NCBI RefSeq assembly: GCF_900403705.1
Contig: NZ_OUNR01000012.1
Span: 372,001 to 436,000, forward strand
Direction: 5' to 3'
DNA length: 64,000 nt
DNA from: Nitrospira lenta
GTDB lineage: Bacteria > Nitrospirota > Nitrospiria > Nitrospirales > Nitrospiraceae
A program made the translations under genes and the position numbers. Below the pieces are notes generated by a model, which did not search any database, was not told where the DNA came from, and was given only the letters and a program-made list of their open reading frames with translations. Below, one piece after another: positions 27,350-35,447 of the stretch (the first letter of the stretch is position 1; every line of letters begins with the position of its first letter).

Positions 27350-28492
27350 GTCGGCGCGGTCTCCCAGGCCTTGCGCGAGCGCCGTTCAGGGCTGAAGCCG
27401 TGCGATTTCGAGGATGCGCTGCTTAAAACCTACATCGGGCGGGTCGCAGGGCTGGAAGATTTTTCTCTCGGCGCGGATTTAGAACAATTTGAATGCCGGA
27501 ACAATCGGCTGGCCTGGCTGGGCCTGCAACAGGACGGGTTCATGGTCGCGGTGGCGGAAGCGATCCAACGCTACGGAGCCGACCGGATCGCGGTGGTCAT
27601 GGGCACCAGCACCTCGGGCATTCTGGAGACGGAACATGCCTACCGGGATCGTGATCCTCTCACCGGTTCGTTGCCGCCCTGGTACAGCTCGCGGTATCGC
27701 TATACGCACAACATGTTTTCGTTAGGCCATTTCGTGCGGGCTTGCGTGGGCCTGCAGGGGCCGGCCATGGTCATCTCGACGGCTTGTTCGTCGAGCGCCA
27801 AAGTCTTTGCGACGGCCGCCCGCTTTCTCCAGGCGGGTCTGTGCGATGCGGCCATCGTCGGAGGAGTCGATAGTCTGTGCCATACGACGCTGCACGGATT
27901 TTCCTCTCTGCAGCTGCTGTCGACCAGTCCTTGCCGGCCCTGCGATGAAGATCGCGACGGGCTTTCGCTGGGCGAAGCGGCAGGCTATGCGTTATTGGAG
28001 TCGAGCGAGCGGGTAGGGCGGAAAGGGGCCGTTGCATTGCTGGGGTACGGCGAAAGCTCCGACGGGTACCACATGTCGCATCCGCATCCGGAAGGCGCCG
28101 GGGCGATTCGGGCCATTCGCCAGTCGTTGGATCGCGCCGGGTTGCAGCCGTCCGACATCGACTACATCAACCTGCACGGCACCGCGACCCGGGCCAACGA
28201 TGCGGTTGAGGATAAAGCGGTGTACTCTATTTTCGGTGACGGGCCCGCCTGCAGTTCGACGAAAGGCTGGACCGGACATGCGTTAGGAGCGGCGGGGATC
28301 ACGGAAGCCTTGATTGCGGCGCTGTGCGTGAAGCAGGGATTCATCCCCGGCACGCTCAATTGCGAGCGGGTCGATCCGGCGTTGCGCAGCCGCATTCTCC
28401 GCGAGAACGAGGACCGCCCGATCCGGCGCGTGGTGAGCAATATTTTCGGGTTCGGCGGTAATAACTGCAGCCTCGTCTTGGGGGTCTTGTGA
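27281..28492 (+). CDS. 3-ketoacyl-ACP synthase (KAS II-like, ApeO-type)
   Basis: A 403-residue ketosynthase with the full Cys-His-His triad: Cys 169 in ISTACSSSAK, His in NLHGTATRAND and His in GWTGHALGAAG. It extends the aryl-primed chain with malonyl-ACP. The ATG at 27281 was chosen because the duplicated fragment upstream (27154) starts with the same codons; the frame is open further upstream but has no similarity there. Its stop overlaps the next gene by four bases. Confidence 0.92.
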   Translation: MSNRRMTPLTLSAYTLVTANGRGVGAVSQALRERRSGLKPCDFEDALLKTYIGRVAGLEDFSLGADLEQFECRNNRLAWLGLQQDGFMVAVAEAIQRYGADRIAVVMGTSTSGILETEHAYRDRDPLTGSLPPWYSSRYRYTHNMFSLGHFVRACVGLQGPAMVISTACSSSAKVFATAARFLQAGLCDAAIVGGVDSLCHTTLHGFSSLQLLSTSPCRPCDEDRDGLSLGEAAGYALLESSERVGRKGAVALLGYGESSDGYHMSHPHPEGAGAIRAIRQSLDRAGLQPSDIDYINLHGTATRANDAVEDKAVYSIFGDGPACSSTKGWTGHALGAAGITEALIAALCVKQGFIPGTLNCERVDPALRSRILRENEDRPIRRVVSNIFGFGGNNCSLVLGVL

Positions 28493-29292
28493 TGCGGGTC
28501 GGGATTCTCGGCGTCGGACTGCTCGCGGCCGGCCTCGAAGGCTGGCTGATTGGGCGCGAGGTGTTGGCCGGTACCAGGCCGTTCGATCCCGCGAAAGTGC
28601 CGGATCCTGACGCATCGCTTCTCCCGGCGAATGAGCGGCGGCGGAGCAGCGATTGTGTCCGGTGGGCGGTGCAGGTGGCGCAGGAAGCCATGGCGCAATC
28701 CGGGCTGGATCCTCATGACGTCGCGACCGTCTTTGCCTCGTCCGGCGGCGAGATGGATGTGCTCGATAAACTGTGCCGGGCGCTGGCGACCGCCGAGCGG
28801 GTGGTCTCACCGACGCTGTTCCATCAGTCGGTCCACAATACCGCCGCCGGCTATTGGGGCATTGCGACGAGTTGCCAGCAGTCCTCGACGGCGTTGTCCT
28901 GTTATGACGATTCCTGCGCGGCGGGGCTGTTGGAGGCCGTCACCTATGCCTGCGTCGAAGCGCGTCCGGTTCTCTTTGTCGCCTATGATTTGCCGGCGCC
29001 GGCGCCGCTCAACGGCGCCCGGCCGATCGCCTCGGCGTTTGCCGCGGCCGTGGTCTTCACGCCGCTGGCGGAACAGGCGCCCGCGAGGGCCACGGTGAGA
29101 TTGACGACCGCCGCCGGCCATGATGTCAGCAGTGCATTCAGTCATGAATTCGAACGGCTCAGGCTCGATAATCCGGCTGCCCGCCTGCTGCCGGTGTTGC
29201 AGGCGCTTGCCATGGAACGCCGCGCCACGATCAATCTCAACTGGTTGGACGATCAACGGGTGACCGTAGAGGTTGAGTCCTGCCGCCGCTGA
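28489..29292 (+). CDS. Ketosynthase-like chain-length factor (ApeC-type)
   Basis: A 267-residue protein with the N-terminal half of a thiolase/ketosynthase fold: VRWAVQVAQEAMAQSGLDP, ATVFASSGGEMD and FHQSVHNTAAGYWGIATSC. The catalytic Cys-His-His set is not complete, and the C-terminal half is absent. Such truncated ketosynthase-like proteins pair with the active ketosynthase in aryl-polyene systems and set chain length. Coupled to ketosynthase by a four-base overlap. Confidence 0.82.
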   Translation: MMRVGILGVGLLAAGLEGWLIGREVLAGTRPFDPAKVPDPDASLLPANERRRSSDCVRWAVQVAQEAMAQSGLDPHDVATVFASSGGEMDVLDKLCRALATAERVVSPTLFHQSVHNTAAGYWGIATSCQQSSTALSCYDDSCAAGLLEAVTYACVEARPVLFVAYDLPAPAPLNGARPIASAFAAAVVFTPLAEQAPARATVRLTTAAGHDVSSAFSHEFERLRLDNPAARLLPVLQALAMERRATINLNWLDDQRVTVEVESCRR

Positions 29293-29720
29293 CGAAAGAC
29301 GAGATCGGCCGGCTGCTTCCGCATGGCGGGTCCATGCGTCTGCTCGATACGGTGGAGGCCTGGGACGAGACGACAATCCGCTGCCGGACGGCCACGCACC
29401 GGGACCCAAACCATCCGCTCCGCTTCCGTGGCCGCCTTTCGGTGGCGGTTGGTTTGGAGTACGCCGCCCAGGCGATGGGTGTGCATGTGGGACTGCTCGA
29501 TCATGATCGGAAGACGGAAGGACGGATCGGGTATGTCGGCAGCGTCCGGGACGTCACCTTCGAGGTGGAGCGGCTCGATGACACTGCAGCCGATCTGATC
29601 GTGGAAGCGACACGCCTGGTGGAGGGAGATCAGAGTTATATGTATCGTTTCACGGTGCTGCTCGACAGTCGGGCGATCATCGAAGGCCGCGCGTCGATCT
29701 TTATCAAGGCGGTGGCATGA
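29280..29720 (+). CDS. Hot-dog dehydratase, ApeP-like (non-ATG start)
   Basis: From the first ATG (29334) the protein would be 128 residues, but the frame is open upstream to a stop at 29274 and encodes EIGRLLPHGGSM, which matches the conserved N-terminal 'LLPHxxPMxLLD' block of ApeP-like dehydratases. A CTG at 29280 lies seven bases after AGAGG, so it is the best start (146 residues). The core reads LRFRGRLSVAVGLEYAAQAM. It works with the other hot-dog protein in chain dehydration. Start confidence is lower than family confidence. Overlaps the neighbour genes on both sides. Confidence 0.78.
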   Translation: MPPLTKDEIGRLLPHGGSMRLLDTVEAWDETTIRCRTATHRDPNHPLRFRGRLSVAVGLEYAAQAMGVHVGLLDHDRKTEGRIGYVGSVRDVTFEVERLDDTAADLIVEATRLVEGDQSYMYRFTVLLDSRAIIEGRASIFIKAVA

Positions 29721-30445
29721 TGGCAAAGAAGCGCGCATTGGTCACGGGAGGCAGCGGCGAGATCGGTGCCGCGATCTGCGAGCGGCTCGCCGCGGACGGC
29801 TATGCAGTTATCGTGCATGCCTATCGGCACAGCGAATCGGCGAAGCGGGTGGCAGAGAAGGTCATAGCCGGAGGAGGAGCGGCGACGGTAGCGACTTTCG
29901 ATATTGTCGATGGTGTGGCTACCGGACAAGCCTTGCAGACGCTTCTCGCCGACGGCCCTATCCAGGTGCTCGTCAATAACGCTGGCATCCATGAGGATGC
30001 CCCCATGGCCGGGATGACCGCAACGCAGTGGATGAAGGTTGTGGACCTGTCGCTGAACGGATTCTTCCACGTCACCCAGCCGCTGTTGTTGCCGATGATC
30101 GGCACCCGCTGGGGCAGGATTGTCTCGATTTCGTCGCTGGCCGGCGTGACTGGGAATCGCGGCCAGACGAATTATGCGGCGGCGAAGGCCGGCCTGCACG
30201 GAGCCAGCAAGTCGCTGGCGATCGAGCTGGCGTCCAGAGGGATCACCGTGAATGTCGTCGCGCCCGGCTTGATCGAGTCATCGGCGACGAGACAGTCCTT
30301 CAAGCCGGAGCAGGTCGATGCGATGGTGCCGATGAAACGAGTGGGGACGCCGGAAGAAGTTGCGGCGCTCGTCTCGTTTCTCGTGTCCGAGCAAGCCGGA
30401 TATATCACGGGTCAGGTCATCGGCATCAACGGAGGCATGGCGTGA
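29717..30445 (+). CDS. 3-ketoacyl-ACP reductase, FabG-like
   Basis: A 242-residue short-chain dehydrogenase. The nucleotide site is ALVTGGSGEIGAAI (residues ~7-20), followed by LVNNAGIHED, the catalytic Ser in IVSISSLAGV and Tyr/Lys in TNYAAAKAGLHG, and YITGQVIGINGGMA at the end. It reduces the 3-keto group after each extension. Its ATG overlaps the dehydratase stop and its stop overlaps the glycosyltransferase start. Confidence 0.93.
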   Translation: MMAKKRALVTGGSGEIGAAICERLAADGYAVIVHAYRHSESAKRVAEKVIAGGGAATVATFDIVDGVATGQALQTLLADGPIQVLVNNAGIHEDAPMAGMTATQWMKVVDLSLNGFFHVTQPLLLPMIGTRWGRIVSISSLAGVTGNRGQTNYAAAKAGLHGASKSLAIELASRGITVNVVAPGLIESSATRQSFKPEQVDAMVPMKRVGTPEEVAALVSFLVSEQAGYITGQVIGINGGMA

Positions 30446-31197
30446 CGGACCTGTCCGAACTCGCCCAATCCTACTGGGTTCTCATTCCTGCGTATAACGA
30501 AGCCCACACGGTTCGCGATGTGGCTCTGCGCGCCAGACAGCACTGCGCCAACGTGATCGTCGTAGACGACGGTTCAACGGATGGCACGGCCGAGGCGCTG
30601 GCTGGCCTTGATGTGACTCTGCTCAGGAACGAAACCAATCTTGGAAAGGCGGGCAGTCTCTGGAAGGGATTTCAGTATGCCCTGGAGCAGAGAGCTGAGG
30701 GCGTGATTACGCTCGATGCCGACGGGCAGCATGCTCCCGAGGAAATTCCGTTGTTCCTCACCTCCTTCCAGAATGGTCCACAGGCCTTCCTCATCGGTGC
30801 GCGCCATCGCGATCAGCGGAAGGCGACATTTTGGCGATACGGCGCGAATCGCGTGGCGGATTTCTGGATCGGGTTGGCAGCCGGAACCCCGATTGAGGAT
30901 AGTCAGTCGGGATTTCGCCTCTATCCCGCCGCGTTGCTTCGGGCGATCGACATTTCGCATGAGCGATCACGCAGCTTCGTATTCGAGAGCGAGATTCTGA
31001 TCGAGGCTGCCAGGCAGGCTCTGAGTATCCGGAATATTTCGATTACGGTGCGGCCGCGATCGGGGCCCTGTCCCAGCCATTTTCGTCCCGTGCTGGATAT
31101 CGTCAAGATCACCCGGATGGTGGCCTGGAAGATTCTTTCGAAGGGATTGCCTCTCGGCGGGCTGTGGTGTGTTTTTCGCGGCGGGCTGTCGGCGTAA
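30442..31197 (+). CDS. Family 2 glycosyltransferase
   Basis: A 251-residue GT2 enzyme starting with a GTG at 30442 that overlaps the ketoreductase stop (GTGA). Landmarks are LIPAYNEAHTVRDVA, VIVVDDGSTDGTAEAL, GVITLDADGQHAPEEI (DxD) and DSQSGFRLYP, and a C-terminal segment that may contact the membrane. It resembles dolichol-phosphate-mannose-synthase-like transferases. In this operon it probably adds a sugar to the polyene or its lipid anchor. Last gene of the plus-strand operon. Confidence 0.88.
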   Translation: MTDLSELAQSYWVLIPAYNEAHTVRDVALRARQHCANVIVVDDGSTDGTAEALAGLDVTLLRNETNLGKAGSLWKGFQYALEQRAEGVITLDADGQHAPEEIPLFLTSFQNGPQAFLIGARHRDQRKATFWRYGANRVADFWIGLAAGTPIEDSQSGFRLYPAALLRAIDISHERSRSFVFESEILIEAARQALSIRNISITVRPRSGPCPSHFRPVLDIVKITRMVAWKILSKGLPLGGLWCVFRGGLSA

Positions 31198-31304
31198 GAG
31201 CAACACGCGTGGATCTGGGCAGGCCGCTGTTCGCCCGCGACACGAATGCTCTGAGTGAACGCGGGTTATCACGATGGCGAGCGGGGCAGAGGGCGGCGAA
31301 ACGA

Positions 31305-31325
31305 GGCCCGGGTTTACCCCGGGCC
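31305..31325. terminator. GC-rich hairpin between convergent genes
   Basis: GGCCCGGG (31305-31312) pairs with CCCGGGCC (31318-31325) over a five-base loop, between the glycosyltransferase (+) and the lipoprotein (-). There is no T run, so its role as bidirectional terminator is a guess. Confidence 0.4.
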
Positions 31326-31347
31326 CCCTCGACGGCGAATGAGGCGA

Positions 31348-31761
31348 TTACGGGGCGGAGGCGGCCATCAGGCGGCCCTTGATGGCGTTATCGAGATTCC
31401 GAACCCAGCCGATATAGGCTTCGTGGATCGTCTGCTTGTCCGCATTGTATTTGAGATTGACGCTGTCTTTGTAGGTGATGCTGTACGACTTGGTGGTGTA
31501 GTCGATGTCGACGACCGCAGTATGGCTGCGGGCGTTTTGGGTCCCGAGAATATGGCCTGGCTTGTCGGGAGTCATGATCCATCGTAAGCTCAGTCCGGCT
31601 TCCACAATGGCTTTCTGAACCTGTTCCATCGTGAGTTCTTTCCCGGTAGCGGTCGCCACGGGTGCCTCTTTGACGTTGTAGACTTGTCCGGCTCCCCGGC
31701 AGCCGGTGATGACGACGATCGTCAAGCAGGCCATGACGACCGCGGATAGGATTCGATTCAT
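31348..31761 (-). CDS. Small lipoprotein, unknown function
   Basis: A 137-residue lipoprotein with lipobox VITGC (Cys at 21). The mature part contains LTMEQVQKAIVEAGLSLRW and DYTTKSYSITYKDSVNLKY, a helix-then-strands pattern also seen in other small envelope lipoproteins. I cannot name the family. It overlaps the deacetylase stop by four bases, so it is the last gene of the minus-strand pigment operon. Confidence 0.75.
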   Translation of the reverse strand: MNRILSAVVMACLTIVVITGCRGAGQVYNVKEAPVATATGKELTMEQVQKAIVEAGLSLRWIMTPDKPGHILGTQNARSHTAVVDIDYTTKSYSITYKDSVNLKYNADKQTIHEAYIGWVRNLDNAIKGRLMAASAP

Positions 31762-32729
31762 CGCTGTCCCTCCTCTCGATAGATGGATTCTGATTGCAGC
31801 CCTCTTGCTCTTAGTATGGCTGACGGCATCAAGTCAAGCTGCCGTGCGGCCGTATCGGTCATTCTGGTCGCGATATAGCCGGCCTCGTGAATGTGCGCGA
31901 GCAACTCGTCCACGAAAATCAAGTTGCCCGGGCTCATTCTCTTCTGATTCCATGTGGACATGGATTGGGGAAACGTTTGTTCGGCGGCCCGCACGAATTC
32001 GCCCGGGTGGCAGTAGAACACGAGATGGCGCGAGCGCGCTCCGATCCATCGGATCATATGCCGGAATGTTCCGAGGCCGACCGTGCGCAGGGTGGCCAGA
32101 TTGATCGGAAACAGACAGGACGATGGCGGCACTTCCACGATGGCGCTGTCGCCGGGACGATTGAGGTTGCTACGGGATGGACGGTATGGGTCTCGGGGAG
32201 CGCTGAAATATTTGAGATAGTGGACACGGCCGAGTCCCATGTCGAATCGCCTGGCGGGAACGGACGAGTCGTAGCGATAGCCTTCTTCTTCGAGGACCCG
32301 CAGCGTCGTTTCGCTGATCCACAGATTCGGCGCCCGGAATACGACGGGCCTGACGCCGGAGGCCTTCTCCACGGCATCCGTTGCCCGCCGGATCCATTGC
32401 CGTTGCTGCTCGTAGGGCGCGATACGGAAGTCCTCGTCTTCCTCCAGCCCTCCGTGCGCCCATCCGTGGGTGCCGAGCTGGTGCCCGCGCTGGAGGCACT
32501 CGCGGACGAGGTCCGGATAGGTTTCGGCGAAGCGGCCGGCGAAGAAAATCGTCGCTTTGATGTGAAACCGATCGCAGCCGTCCAGGAGCGACGCCAATCC
32601 GACATGCGAACCGGGAACCCAGTCGCAATCGATGGTGAAGTAAAACTGCTTGACCGGCTTTGCGGTTCGTCCGGTCCCTTGTCCGGTGATCGGCGGGCCG
32701 GCTTGTCGGGAGGGGTCAGTCCAGCCCAT
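31758..32729 (-). CDS. Polysaccharide deacetylase family protein (NodB fold)
   Basis: A 323-residue protein of the NodB/CE4 type. The first motif is FTIDCDW (DxD-like), then TIFFAGRFAETYPDLVREC and the metal-binding GTHGWAHGGLEEDE (HxxxH-like), and PVVFRAPNLWIS (motif 3). It resembles the deacetylases near exopolysaccharide loci. The frame is open up to 32834, but MGWTD at 32729 avoids a long overlap with the chorismatase. As part of this operon it may act on an amino-sugar attached to the pigment lipid; that is inferred only. Confidence 0.82.
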   Translation of the reverse strand: MGWTDPSRQAGPPITGQGTGRTAKPVKQFYFTIDCDWVPGSHVGLASLLDGCDRFHIKATIFFAGRFAETYPDLVRECLQRGHQLGTHGWAHGGLEEDEDFRIAPYEQQRQWIRRATDAVEKASGVRPVVFRAPNLWISETTLRVLEEEGYRYDSSVPARRFDMGLGRVHYLKYFSAPRDPYRPSRSNLNRPGDSAIVEVPPSSCLFPINLATLRTVGLGTFRHMIRWIGARSRHLVFYCHPGEFVRAAEQTFPQSMSTWNQKRMSPGNLIFVDELLAHIHEAGYIATRMTDTAARQLDLMPSAILRARGLQSESIYREEGQR

Positions 32730-32802
32730 TACAGACCTGCCTGGGGCGGGGTGAGTGCTTGGGTCGCGGGCTGTGAGGATTGGTATGGAGACATGGCGCG
32801 GC

Positions 32803-33849
32803 TCAGTCTGTGGTGACCACCCCTTCGATTTCAACCAGCAGTTCCTTGCGGCAGAGATCCCCCTGAAGATAGACGATCTGGCTCGACGCGAACAGGGGAA
32901 TATCGAGGGCTCGCTGGATGGCGTCGAGATGATTGGGTTCGCGGACGTAGACCTTATACCGACCGCGGGCGGCGGGCCGGCTGTGCGTCGTTCCCGCTAT
33001 GTCGTCGGCATGGGCTAACAAGGCATGCAGGTTGTCGACGGTTTCCAGTATCTGCGTTTCAGGGTGGCCGATGTGGCGGCTCTCATGTCCCACGATGCTG
33101 GCCGTGCCGGAGATGAGCAGTTGCGCGTGGAGATCCGATTGGAGGAGCGTGGCGCGCGCAAACGACGGGCTGCGGGGACCGTAGTGGTCCGGGTATTCAT
33201 AGGCATGGACTTGACGGGGATTGCCGAGATGGATGGCCGGATGAGTTCCCGCAAGCACATAGAGCTGGAGCGGACCGGATTTGGTGCCGACGGCTGTTCC
33301 AGCCGGAAGCGACTCGGGGAATCCTTGCAGCGTTCCGTCAAGCGCCTGATACCGTCCGATGCAAAACTGGCGGTAGCGTTCGAGGCCGTCCTCGTCTTCG
33401 TTGATGCCGGGAAAGAAATTCCAGGCGCGCCACAGATACGGATAGCCTAATTCCTGGATGTGATGCAGGAGGCGACGGTAGGCCCGTTCCGTCGTCTCGC
33501 GCAATCCTTCGCCGGGTTCCTCTTCAAGTTGAACCATGCTGGCCAGCATATTCCCGCTCGTCGCGGCAACCAATTCATTCCGTCTGTGAACGGTCACCGG
33601 CTGGTCGCTGGTCCACACTTCCAGGTCCGCGTGGTTGCCCAGCTGTGGAAGGTCCAGCGTGATGACCGGGCAGGAGATGGATGCGGGAACCGGCGCGCCA
33701 AAGGACACAATGGCTAGGGGATGGGTGGCGGAGGCGGCGAGCCACCGCGACAGATGGGCGGATTCGATATAGTCCATCCGCAGATGGGGGGCGGCTTCGA
33801 GCAACGGCTGATGCGATCTCAGAGGTCGCGGTATGGCGCGCTGTCCCAT
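32803..33849 (-). CDS. Chorismatase, FkbO/Hyg5/XanB2 family
   Basis: A 348-residue protein. The characteristic blocks are YLWRAWNFFPGINEDEDGLE (about 138-157), RYRQFCIGRYQAL, YGPRSPSFARATL (about 223-235) and GTASIVGHES (248-257). This is the FkbO/Hyg5 family, which splits chorismate to hydroxybenzoates or dihydroxycyclohexadiene acids plus pyruvate. The closest functional parallel is XanB2, which makes 3- and 4-hydroxybenzoate for xanthomonadin pigment. Its place, 16 bp after the halogenase-like gene and facing the aryl-polyene operon, fits provision of the aryl starter. Product type cannot be told from sequence alone. Confidence 0.85.
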   Translation of the reverse strand: MGQRAIPRPLRSHQPLLEAAPHLRMDYIESAHLSRWLAASATHPLAIVSFGAPVPASISCPVITLDLPQLGNHADLEVWTSDQPVTVHRRNELVAATSGNMLASMVQLEEEPGEGLRETTERAYRRLLHHIQELGYPYLWRAWNFFPGINEDEDGLERYRQFCIGRYQALDGTLQGFPESLPAGTAVGTKSGPLQLYVLAGTHPAIHLGNPRQVHAYEYPDHYGPRSPSFARATLLQSDLHAQLLISGTASIVGHESRHIGHPETQILETVDNLHALLAHADDIAGTTHSRPAARGRYKVYVREPNHLDAIQRALDIPLFASSQIVYLQGDLCRKELLVEIEGVVTTD

Positions 33850-33865
33850 ATCTATTTCCTGATAC

Positions 33866-35227
33866 CTAGCGTGACGCGTTGACCTGGTTCACGGCGTAAT
33901 CTTTGACTTCAGTGACAGTCGTTCTGGGGCCCTGCTTGCGGCGGCGGGCCACGGCCCAATTTTCTTTCCAATTCAATACGAAAACGGCGTAGTACACAAC
34001 TTTAAAACAGAAAAGAGGGATGCGCGTTTGGGATTGAGCGAACACATCCCCGGCCAGCAAAGACAGTACCGCCCGTTCGATTTTCGGTGGCCGGTTGGTT
34101 GAGACAAACAGCGACTGAAAAGCCGGCTGGTTGAATCGATGGATAAACCAGGAAAAGGTTTTGATGCCGCGGCGGACCATGCGCTCAAATTCCTGGAGGC
34201 GTGCGGCATAGTCCGGTGACTGGCGAAGATAGGCGTCGACGACGGTGGCGCCCCGCGTGCCGCTATTGAGGGCCAGGTGAACGCCGCTGGAGAAGACCGG
34301 GTCAATGAAGGCGAAGGCGTCGCCGACCATGAGATAGCCGTCGCCTGACATGGTGTCACGCCGATAGGAAAAGTTCGCGGCGGCATAGGTTTGCGTCAGG
34401 GGCTTGGCCTGTTCCATGCGTCGAGCGATCGGAGGCGATTGGCGAAGGGTATCCAAGAGAAATTGATCGAGCGGAGCGGTTCTCGACTTAATATAGTCCG
34501 GATGGCAGACAACGCCGACGCTGGTGGTGCCATCCTTGAACGGAATCAGCCAGCACCAGCCGTCATCCAACCAACCGGCGGTGATATTGCCTTCGTCCTT
34601 GCCGGGAAGCCTCTCGACCCCCTCGAAGTGGCCGAAGATCGCCGCGCTGCTATGGTCCGGACTACGGCGCTTGCCGCCGAGCTGGTTCGAGAGAAACGTG
34701 TCCCGGCCGCTGGCGTCGACGACAAACTTTGCGTCCCAGGTTCGTGGCCGGCCGTCGCGATCCTCCGTATGGACTAATGAGGTCTGCCCGGGGCGAAATT
34801 CGACGCGCTGGGCTTTGACGCCTTCGTGGACCGTCACGCCTTTGGCGATTGCGTTCTTCAAGAGAATGGCATCGAACTCGGACCGCTTCACTTCGAACGC
34901 ATAGGGTTGGGATTCGTCGAACGCCTTGGAGAAATAGAACATCTGCGCGCGCCCGTAGCGGTGCGAAATCATCTCGGCGCCGTATTTGATGATGCCGATG
35001 CGCTCGACGTCGGCAAGCACTCCCAGTTGTTTCAAGATGGGAAGCGATTGAGGCAGGAGCGACTCCCCGATGTGGAAACGTGGGTAAGGGTCTTTTTCTA
35101 GAATGTGCACCGTCCAGCCCTGTTCGACTAGCAGGGTGGAGATCGTGGAGCCGGCCGGCCCGCCGCCGACGACCAGCACGTCGCAGGTGACGGGTGTCAA
35201 CTCAGATTTCATCGTCGTGTGACCCAA
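33866..35227 (-). CDS. Flavin-dependent halogenase-like enzyme
   Basis: A 453-residue FAD enzyme. It has the Rossmann motif VVGGGPAGST (19-28), RFHIGESLLPQSLPIL, a Lys (81) in IIKYGAEM where related halogenases have the catalytic Lys, the halogenase signature WCWLIP (224-229, WxWxIP), and MVGDAFAFIDPVFSSGVHLA. The layout is that of CndH/CmlS-like halogenases. Xanthomonadins are brominated, so ring halogenation of the polyene is plausible. Related FAD oxidoreductases that do not halogenate share much of this. The TTG at 35227 has AAGGAG eight bases before it and is preferred to ATG 35212. First gene of the minus-strand operon. Confidence 0.82.
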   Translation of the reverse strand: MGHTTMKSELTPVTCDVLVVGGGPAGSTISTLLVEQGWTVHILEKDPYPRFHIGESLLPQSLPILKQLGVLADVERIGIIKYGAEMISHRYGRAQMFYFSKAFDESQPYAFEVKRSEFDAILLKNAIAKGVTVHEGVKAQRVEFRPGQTSLVHTEDRDGRPRTWDAKFVVDASGRDTFLSNQLGGKRRSPDHSSAAIFGHFEGVERLPGKDEGNITAGWLDDGWCWLIPFKDGTTSVGVVCHPDYIKSRTAPLDQFLLDTLRQSPPIARRMEQAKPLTQTYAAANFSYRRDTMSGDGYLMVGDAFAFIDPVFSSGVHLALNSGTRGATVVDAYLRQSPDYAARLQEFERMVRRGIKTFSWFIHRFNQPAFQSLFVSTNRPPKIERAVLSLLAGDVFAQSQTRIPLFCFKVVYYAVFVLNWKENWAVARRRKQGPRTTVTEVKDYAVNQVNASR

Positions 35228-35447
35228 AGAAGCGCTCCTTCAGCGAGAAAACGATCTGCGCGGAGTATACCCAAGCGGTTCAGCCATGGCTAGTTGTGGG
35301 GCGCATAATGTTCCCGTCTCGTTGACAAGAGTGTAGGTCTTTCATGTCTTGACCAGGTTCCAAGCGCATGGTACTTGTTTCCGCTCCGAAGTAACAGTGT
35401 TCCTAAGTGGTTCAGGGGACGAAATCATCATTCGCAAGGAGGGCTCC

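Noticed and set aside
30028-30441. Upstream extension of the glycosyltransferase frame
   Set aside because: The extension is a shadow of the ketoreductase. The GTG at 30442 overlaps the ketoreductase stop, and family similarity starts there.
31887-32816. 309-codon open frame on the plus strand
   Set aside because: Antisense to the polysaccharide deacetylase, whose motifs are intact.
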